Position numbers and translations under genes: made by a program. Shown piece after piece: positions 1 to 4,499 of a stretch of DNA of 8,812 nt. Numbering within the stretch: position 1 is the stretch's first letter; the number at the start of each line of letters is the position of its first letter. This stretch comes from Chloroflexota bacterium. Its GTDB lineage: Bacteria; Chloroflexota; UBA6077. The notes beneath the pieces are model-generated. The model made no database searches, had not been told where the DNA came from, and worked only from the letters and a program-made list of their open reading frames with translations. Where the stretch lies: NCBI GenBank assembly GCA_021845945.1, contig JAJZRD010000158.1, positions 1 to 8,812 on the forward strand, given 5' to 3'.

Positions 1-963
1 CTGCAACCCTTGGCGCCGGCTGCTCAACAGCCCTTGGCGGCGCCGGCCGAACCGCAGGCGCCGGCCTCAGAGGCGATCGCCCAGGCGGCTCCGGGGGGGA
101 TAACCGTCTTCGGCAAGACGGCAGCGGGGGTTAGCGTGATGGGCGAGCCGAGAGGAGTTGCCCTCGGCCCCAACGGTCTGCTGTACGTGGTCGACTCGGC
201 CGCCTCCAAGGTCTTGGCCTTCCGCCCCGACGGAACCGTGGCCCAGCAGTGGGGACGCAAGGGGACGGGGGACGGGGAGTTCAACGAGCCCTGGGGCATC
301 GCCGTGGCTCCGAACGGCGAGGTGTACGTGGCCGACACCTGGAATCACAGGATAGAGAAGTTCGACCAGAACGGGAAGTTCATCACCAAGTGGGGCGGTC
401 TCGCCGATACCAGGGGACAGTTGGGGCTGCAGCCGGGCAGCTTCTACGGGCCTCGCGGCCTGGCCGTGGCGCCAAGCGGGAACGTGGTGGTCACTGACAC
501 CGGCAACAAGCGAGTGCAGGTTTTCGACCCCCAGGGTCGCTTCATCACGATGTTCGGAGGAGACGGCACGGAGCCGGGGAAGATGAAGGAACCGGTGGGT
601 ATCGCGCTGGATGGCGCGGGAAACGTATACGTGGCGGATACCTGGAACCGGCGCATCCAGAAGCTCGACCCCAACGGGCAGCCTCTGGCGCAGTTCCCGG
701 TGTCGGGCTGGGATAGCCAATCGATTGTCAACAAGCCCTACCTGGCGGTCAGCCGGGAGGGGGAGATCTTCTACACCGAGCCTGAGAAGCATCGCTTCCT
801 CGTGCTGGACTCGAGCGGCCAGCCGTTGGGTAGCAAGGGCAGCCTGGGGGGGAATACCACCGCCTTCAACGTTCCCATCGGCATTGCCGTATCGCCCGCG
901 GGTGAGCTCTTCGTGGCGGACGACAACAACGCTCGGGTGGTGAAGTACCAGTCCTGGAGGTAA
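1..963 (+). CDS. NHL-repeat beta-propeller protein, C-terminal part (5' end outside window)
   Basis: The reading frame is open to the left edge, so the true start lies upstream; the TTG at 10 is only an internal codon. Of the 320 visible codons, the first ~33 form an Ala/Pro/Gln-rich, low-complexity stretch that looks like a flexible linker. Residues ~34-320 form about six NHL-type repeats, each with a P-x-G-[IVL]-A-[VL] strand, a [VIL]-[YFV]-V-[AVT]-D strand and an [RK]-[IV]-x-x-[FLY] strand followed by a D/P-x-G turn. The strand ITVFG at 34-38 could complete the last blade and close the ring. NHL propellers usually bind protein, glycan or nucleic acid and have no catalysis of their own. The linker suggests the propeller is attached to another, possibly membrane, domain upstream; in Chloroflexota such propellers can follow glycosyltransferase-like membrane domains, but that is inference. 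The next gene starts one base after the stop, suggesting co-translation with the flippase-like genes. The fold is confident; the function is unknown. Confidence 0.85.
   Translation: MQPLAPAAQQPLAAPAEPQAPASEAIAQAAPGGITVFGKTAAGVSVMGEPRGVALGPNGLLYVVDSAASKVLAFRPDGTVAQQWGRKGTGDGEFNEPWGIAVAPNGEVYVADTWNHRIEKFDQNGKFITKWGGLADTRGQLGLQPGSFYGPRGLAVAPSGNVVVTDTGNKRVQVFDPQGRFITMFGGDGTEPGKMKEPVGIALDGAGNVYVADTWNRRIQKLDPNGQPLAQFPVSGWDSQSIVNKPYLAVSREGEIFYTEPEKHRFLVLDSSGQPLGSKGSLGGNTTAFNVPIGIAVSPAGELFVADDNNARVVKYQSWR
145..960 (+). repeat. Six NHL repeats (beta-propeller blades) within the CDS
   Basis: Numbered from base 1 as codon 1, the blades lie at residues ~49-88, 89-139, 140-190, 191-237, 238-284 and 285-320. 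Blades 2 and 4 are the most alike: both contain VYVADTWN-x-RI-x-K-x-D-x-NG, and their DNA is also clearly similar (around 321-360 and 625-663). Blade 5 is the most diverged: its central strand reads IFYTEPEKHR in place of the usual V-A-D-T pattern. Blade edges are approximate. Confidence 0.75.
956..961 (+). promoter_or_regulatory. Shine-Dalgarno GGAGGT for the first flippase-like gene
   Basis: GGAGGT covers the last codons and the first base of the NHL gene's TAA stop. It sits only 3 bases before the TTG at 965, closer than the usual 5-9. In this frame a TGA at 941-943 rules out any start between it and 965, and starting further in would lose the first membrane helix, so TTG 965 remains the best start. 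The overlap of SD and upstream stop suggests translational coupling. Confidence 0.55.
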
Positions 964-964
964 C

Positions 965-1999
965 TTGTCTTTTCGCAAGGGTCGGCTCATTGGGTTCTCA
1001 CTGACGGCGGTGTTTCTATGGATCGTGGCCCGGAACGTCAGCCTCACCGAGCTGGTGGCGGTCTTTCGGGCGGCCGACTACCGGCTGGTGGCTCCCGCGG
1101 CCGCGGTCACCCTGACCGGGTACTTTCTGCGGACCTTCCGGTGGCAGCGGATCGTGAAGCCGGTGGCCCCACTATCCTTTGGGGATGCCTTCTCCGTCCT
1201 GATGATGGGCTTCGCCTCGAACAATCTGCTCCCGGCCCGGTTGGGGGAGTTCGTTCGAGCCTACCTGCTGGGTCGAAAGATCGGCGCCCGAAAGACCTAT
1301 GGGATGGCCACCATAATCCTCGAGCGAGTCTGCGACGGGGTCACCCTGATCGTTTTCCTCGGAGCCGTCTCGCTCCTGGTGCCGCTGCCCGGGTGGGGAC
1401 AGGAGGTGCAGCTGTTCTCCAGCCTCCTGTTCCTGGGGGCTACCGCCGGCATCGTGTTGCTGTTGACCCAGGAGCGGCTGACGATGCGGCTCTTGGGCGT
1501 CCTGTTGAGCCCCTTCCCCAAGCAGCTGGCCGGTGCCATACTGAGGGCCAGCAGGACCTTCATCTCCGGGCTCCACTCGCTGAAAAGCGGTAGCGACCTC
1601 GGGATGGTCGTGGCGATCTCGGTGGTAGTGTGGCTGCTGGAAGCGACCTCCTATTTGCTGATGTGCCGGGCTTTCGGGATCTGGATGTCGCCCCTGTCTC
1701 AGGCGCTGGCGGCGACCTTCCTCCTGGTGGTCGTGAACCTGGGGATCATGTTGCCTTCGGCGCCGGGCTACCTGGGCACCTTCCAGTTCTTTGCCGTGAT
1801 GGCCCTGGGGGCCTTTGGGGTCTCGAAGGAGACCGCGCTGGCCGTGGGCATCGCTTCCCACCTGATGCAGTACCTCCTGGTGACAGCCATCGGCCTGTTC
1901 TTCTTCGCGCGAGAGAACGTGGCCTTCTGGCGCTTCCAGAAGGAGGCGGAGGAGGAACCGGAGGAAGATGAGGCGCCGCTACCGGTGGAAGCACGATGA
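965..1999 (+). CDS. Flippase-like integral membrane protein (LPG_synthase_TM / UPF0104 family), copy 1
   Basis: A 344-residue polytopic inner-membrane protein with a TTG start. Hydrophobic segments begin at ~8-22 and ~41-55 and recur through the protein, about seven to eight helices in all. Family hallmarks are visible: R-T-x-R-W at 56-60, N-x-L-P-A-R-x-G-E at 87-95 followed by R-A-Y-L-L (98-102), E-R-x-x-D-G around 120-125, and P-S-A-P-G-Y-L-G-T-F at 264-273. This family (PF03706, TIGR00374) is related to the membrane flippase domain of the lysylphosphatidylglycerol synthase MprF and is often found with lipid-linked glycan genes; the substrate cannot be read from sequence. The soluble aminoacyl-transferase domain of MprF is absent, so it is not a full LPG synthase. 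The C-terminus is a short, very acidic cytoplasmic-looking tail (from ~326). Its stop overlaps the next start (ATGA), and the next gene is a diverged paralog. Family assignment is confident; the role is inferred. Confidence 0.88.
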   Translation: MSFRKGRLIGFSLTAVFLWIVARNVSLTELVAVFRAADYRLVAPAAAVTLTGYFLRTFRWQRIVKPVAPLSFGDAFSVLMMGFASNNLLPARLGEFVRAYLLGRKIGARKTYGMATIILERVCDGVTLIVFLGAVSLLVPLPGWGQEVQLFSSLLFLGATAGIVLLLTQERLTMRLLGVLLSPFPKQLAGAILRASRTFISGLHSLKSGSDLGMVVAISVVVWLLEATSYLLMCRAFGIWMSPLSQALAATFLLVVVNLGIMLPSAPGYLGTFQFFAVMALGAFGVSKETALAVGIASHLMQYLLVTAIGLFFFARENVAFWRFQKEAEEEPEEDEAPLPVEAR

Positions 2000-3036
2000 G
2001 GAAGCGCTACTGGCTGGGGATAGCGGTCAGCCTCCTTCTGGTGTACCTTATGGCTCGCTCGGTGGAGTTGGCCTCGGTGGCCCGGGCCTTTCAAGAGGCC
2101 GACTTCGCCTTCGTGCTGCCGGCCGTTCTCTTCTACTTCGCCGGCGTACTCGTCCGAACCGTCCGTTGGGGGCTGTTGCTAAGACCCGTGCGGCGGTTGG
2201 GGATGAAGCGGCTCTTCGTGGTGCTGGTCGTCGGCTTCATGGCCAACGATGTCCTGCCCCTGCGGGCAGGGGAGGCCGCACGCGCCTACCTGCTGTGGAG
2301 CAAGGAGCGGCTGGACCCAGCGGCCACCGTGGCCACCATCGTGGTGGAGAGGATCCTGGATGGCCTGGTGCTGACCGGGTTCCTGGTGGGAGCCAGCCTG
2401 CTGATCCGTCTGGATAGCTGGCTCGCACAGCTGGCCTGGGTGGCGGGCGCCGTCTTCCTGGTGGCGGTGGTCGCCGTGGTCGCGCTGGCGGTGGTTCCCA
2501 AGCAGCTGCTGGCCCTGGTAGATGTGGTCATGGCGCCATTCCCCGCACGACTCCGACTGCTCGCCCGGCGGGTTCTGGAAGGGTTCGTGGAGGGGCTTCG
2601 GACGCTGCGAGATTTCCGCCTCGCGATCGCGGCTCTGCTTCTGTCGGTCGTGGCCTGGGGCCTGGAAGCCGGGATGTACTACGTCTTGATGTTCAGTTTC
2701 CCGCTCCCGCATCGATACCTCGCGGCGATCCTCGGCACCGCCGTGGCCAACCTGGCCAGCATGGTGCCCTCTTCGCCGGGCTACGTCGGGACCTTCGACG
2801 CCGGCCTGTTGGCGGTCTTGGTCGGGAGCTTCCGAGTCGATCAGTCCATCGGAACCGCCTATACCGCGTTGGTTCACGCGGCGCTCGTCCTTCCAGTTAC
2901 GCTGCTCGGCCTCCTCTTCCTCTGGCGGGAGGGTCTGAGTCTGAGGCGCATAGCCTCTCAGAGGGTGCCCTCGAGGGGGGACCCGAAAGACCCATCCGAC
3001 AGGTCCGAGGTCGCTTCGCGGCGCTCGACTCCCTAA
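1996..3036 (+). CDS. Flippase-like integral membrane protein (LPG_synthase_TM / UPF0104 family), copy 2
   Basis: A 346-residue membrane protein whose ATG overlaps the upstream TGA by four bases (ATGA, 1996-1999), so translation is probably coupled; only a weak GGTGGAAG purine patch precedes the start. It has the same architecture and hallmarks as its neighbour: R-T-V-R-W at 54-58, N-D-V-L-P-L-R-A-G-E at 84-93, R-A-Y-L-L at 96-100, a V-E-R-I-L-D-G segment, and P-S-S-P-G-Y-V-G-T-F at 258-267. The two align nearly end to end but differ at many positions, pointing to an old tandem duplication with possible specialisation. The C-terminal ~35 residues are polar, rich in Arg, Ser, Asp and Pro, and unlike the acidic tail of copy 1. 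No catalytic domain is attached. A role in moving or binding a lipid-linked substrate at the cytoplasmic membrane is inferred from family and from the UDP-glucose dehydrogenase downstream. Confidence 0.87.
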   Translation: MRKRYWLGIAVSLLLVYLMARSVELASVARAFQEADFAFVLPAVLFYFAGVLVRTVRWGLLLRPVRRLGMKRLFVVLVVGFMANDVLPLRAGEAARAYLLWSKERLDPAATVATIVVERILDGLVLTGFLVGASLLIRLDSWLAQLAWVAGAVFLVAVVAVVALAVVPKQLLALVDVVMAPFPARLRLLARRVLEGFVEGLRTLRDFRLAIAALLLSVVAWGLEAGMYYVLMFSFPLPHRYLAAILGTAVANLASMVPSSPGYVGTFDAGLLAVLVGSFRVDQSIGTAYTALVHAALVLPVTLLGLLFLWREGLSLRRIASQRVPSRGDPKDPSDRSEVASRRSTP

Positions 3037-3083
3037 GGCAATCGGCTAGCTACAACTGAAGGCCATCACAACTCTGTGGGTTT

Positions 3084-3089
3084 GGAGGG
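3084..3089 (+). promoter_or_regulatory. Shine-Dalgarno GGAGGG that sets the UDP-glucose dehydrogenase start
   Basis: GGAGGG lies 10 bases before ATG 3100. It lies downstream of the alternative in-frame GTG at 3076 and cannot serve it. The protein from ATG 3100 begins [10 protein letters not shown], the normal start of this enzyme family, so 3100 is preferred. Confidence 0.7.
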
Positions 3090-3099
3090 TTATTGGTCT

Positions 3100-4461
3100 A
3101 TGGCCAGGATCAGCGTGGTCGGCACTGGGTATGTGGGCCTGGTGACCGGGGCTTGCTTTGCCGACCTGGGCAATAGCGTCACCTGCATCGACATCGACGT
3201 CTCCAAGATCGAGAACCTGAAGCGGGGTGTCCTGCCCATCTTCGAGCCAGGCCTCGAGGAGATAGTGGAGCGGAACGCGAAGGCCGGCCGGCTCCGCTTT
3301 ACCTCCAGCTACGAGGAGGGCCTCCCCGGCGCCGACATCGTCTTCATCGCCGTCAACACCCCCTCCGGGTCCGAGGGCGAAGCGGACCTGAAGTACACCC
3401 GGGCGGCCGCCCAGAGCATCGCCAAGCAGATCAATCGCCACACCATCATCGTGAACAAGAGCACCGTACCCATCGGGACCGGCGACTGGGTGGCCAACAT
3501 CGCCGGCAGGCACATCCGGCCGGGCGCCAGCTTCGCGGTGGTGTCCAACCCGGAGTTCCTCCGGGAGGGCTCGGCCATCAGCGATTTCATGCACCCCGAC
3601 CGGGTCGTTCTCGGCTCCACCGACAGGGCGTCGGCGCTGCGGGTGTCCGAGCTGTACCGGCCCTTGAGCTGCCCGGTCCTTGTCACCGACCTGCGCACGG
3701 CGGAGATGATCAAGTACGCCTCCAACGCCTTCCTGGCCACGAAGATCTCCTTCATCAACGAGATCGCGTCCGTCTGCGAGAAGCTGGGGGCCGACGTGAA
3801 GATGGTCTCGCAGGGTATGGGACTGGACAAGAGGATCGGGACGGCCTTCCTGGAGGCGGGCCTCGGTTTTGGGGGCTCCTGCTTCCCCAAGGACGTGAGG
3901 GCGCTGGCCCACATGGCGGCCATCAACGGCTGCCACCCTCAACTGCTGCGGACGGTGCTGGAGATCAACCGGGACGCTCGCCGAGCGGTGATCCAGAAGG
4001 CGCGGGATGCCATGGGAGGGATCCAGGATCGCTCCATCGGCGTGCTGGGCCTCGCCTTCAAGCCGAACACGGACGACCTGCGGGAGGCACCGGCGCTGGA
4101 GATCATCCACCTGCTCCAGAGCGAGGGAGCGACGGTCAAGGCCTACGATCCGGTGGCCTCTGAGGCTGCCCAGCGAGCCAACCCGGATCTGGTCCTCTGC
4201 CAGGACCCCTACCAGGTGGCGGAGGGGGTCGACTGCCTGATCCTGGTGACCGAGTGGAACGAGTTCAAGCACCTGGACATGCGCCGGGTCAAGGATCTGA
4301 TGGCGAATCCGCTGCTGATCGACGGGCGGAACGTGTGGGATCCCGCGGAGATGGGAGCCCTGGGCTTCACCTACTTCGGGGTGGGCCGGCCGCCTGCGTC
4401 GGATCACGAGGGGGCCTTGTACCCGGTCGGACTGAGGCTGGTGCGAACACCCGCCGAATAG
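3100..4461 (+). CDS. ugd: UDP-glucose 6-dehydrogenase
   Basis: A 453-residue cytoplasmic enzyme that oxidises UDP-glucose to UDP-glucuronate in two NAD+-dependent steps. The N-terminal Rossmann fold shows G-T-G-Y-V-G at 8-13. N-P-E-F-L-R-E-G-S lies at 150-158; the active-site set is K205 and N209 (K-Y-A-S-N), K215 (A-T-K-I-S-F-I-N-E) and the nucleophile C261 in [10 protein letters not shown]. These sit one position from the K204/N208/C260 numbering I recall for the Streptococcus enzyme. The C-terminal UDP-binding domain has [15 protein letters not shown] at 315-329, and the family's usual end (F-T-Y-F-G-V-G-R) is followed by a tail of about 20 extra residues. Length is normal. The ATKISFINE motif favours UDP-glucose over the GDP-mannose or UDP-ManNAc relatives. 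The gene lies 63 bases after the flippase-like pair and 38 before mutS, with no clear promoter or terminator, so it may share their transcript. Its product would supply uronic acid for envelope glycan or for pentose/galacturonate derivatives. Confidence 0.95.
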   Translation: MARISVVGTGYVGLVTGACFADLGNSVTCIDIDVSKIENLKRGVLPIFEPGLEEIVERNAKAGRLRFTSSYEEGLPGADIVFIAVNTPSGSEGEADLKYTRAAAQSIAKQINRHTIIVNKSTVPIGTGDWVANIAGRHIRPGASFAVVSNPEFLREGSAISDFMHPDRVVLGSTDRASALRVSELYRPLSCPVLVTDLRTAEMIKYASNAFLATKISFINEIASVCEKLGADVKMVSQGMGLDKRIGTAFLEAGLGFGGSCFPKDVRALAHMAAINGCHPQLLRTVLEINRDARRAVIQKARDAMGGIQDRSIGVLGLAFKPNTDDLREAPALEIIHLLQSEGATVKAYDPVASEAAQRANPDLVLCQDPYQVAEGVDCLILVTEWNEFKHLDMRRVKDLMANPLLIDGRNVWDPAEMGALGFTYFGVGRPPASDHEGALYPVGLRLVRTPAE

Positions 4462-4467
4462 GGCGGG
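4450..4467 (+). other. Short GC hairpin across the dehydrogenase stop codon
   Basis: CCCGCC at 4450-4455 is the exact reverse complement of GGCGGG at 4462-4467, with a six-base loop GAATAG that contains most of the TAG stop. No run of T follows (GCTTGTCC), so it is not a classical intrinsic terminator. It could slow ribosomes, protect the mRNA end or weakly attenuate mutS; in GC-rich DNA a 6-bp stem may also be chance. Confidence 0.3.
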
Positions 4468-4484
4468 GCTTGTCCGTTGGGGAA

Positions 4485-4489
4485 GAGGG
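4485..4489 (+). promoter_or_regulatory. Shine-Dalgarno GAGGG for mutS (supports the GTG start at 4500)
   Basis: GAGGG lies 10 bases before GTG 4500. An in-frame TTG at 4470 would add ten residues but has only GGGCGGGG, with no purine SD core, upstream. A GTG at 4509 is also possible, with the SD then rather far away. CCTC at 4494-4497 is complementary to GAGG at 4485-4488, so the SD could be partly masked by a small 4-bp hairpin. Confidence 0.5.
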
Positions 4490-4499
4490 CAAACCTCCG

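Noticed and set aside
67..1047. Minus-strand open frame (326 codons) opposite the NHL gene
   Set aside because: Its periodic pattern only reflects the NHL repeats read backwards, and it runs across the NHL/flippase gene junction.
1968..2417. + strand frame starting at ATG 1968 after an SD-like GGAGGAAG
   Set aside because: It lies almost wholly inside the second flippase gene in another frame, and its translation is Arg/Gly-rich with no membrane segments or motifs.
965..3036. Full lysylphosphatidylglycerol synthase (mprF)
   Set aside because: Only the membrane flippase-like region is present in either protein; the C-terminal aminoacyl-transferase domain of MprF is missing.
3051..3056. TACAAC as a possible -10 promoter element before ugd
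   Set aside because: It matches only four of six TATAAT positions, and the sequence at -35 distance (ACTCCC near 3028) is nothing like TTGACA.
4450..4467. The GC hairpin as an intrinsic terminator of ugd
   Set aside because: There is no T-tract after the stem and mutS begins 33 bases later, so a terminator call is not supported.
4254..4499. N-terminal extension of MutS from ATG 4254 within ugd
   Set aside because: These 82 codons overlap the end of ugd in another frame, are low in family similarity, and the MutS family begins near GTG 4500.
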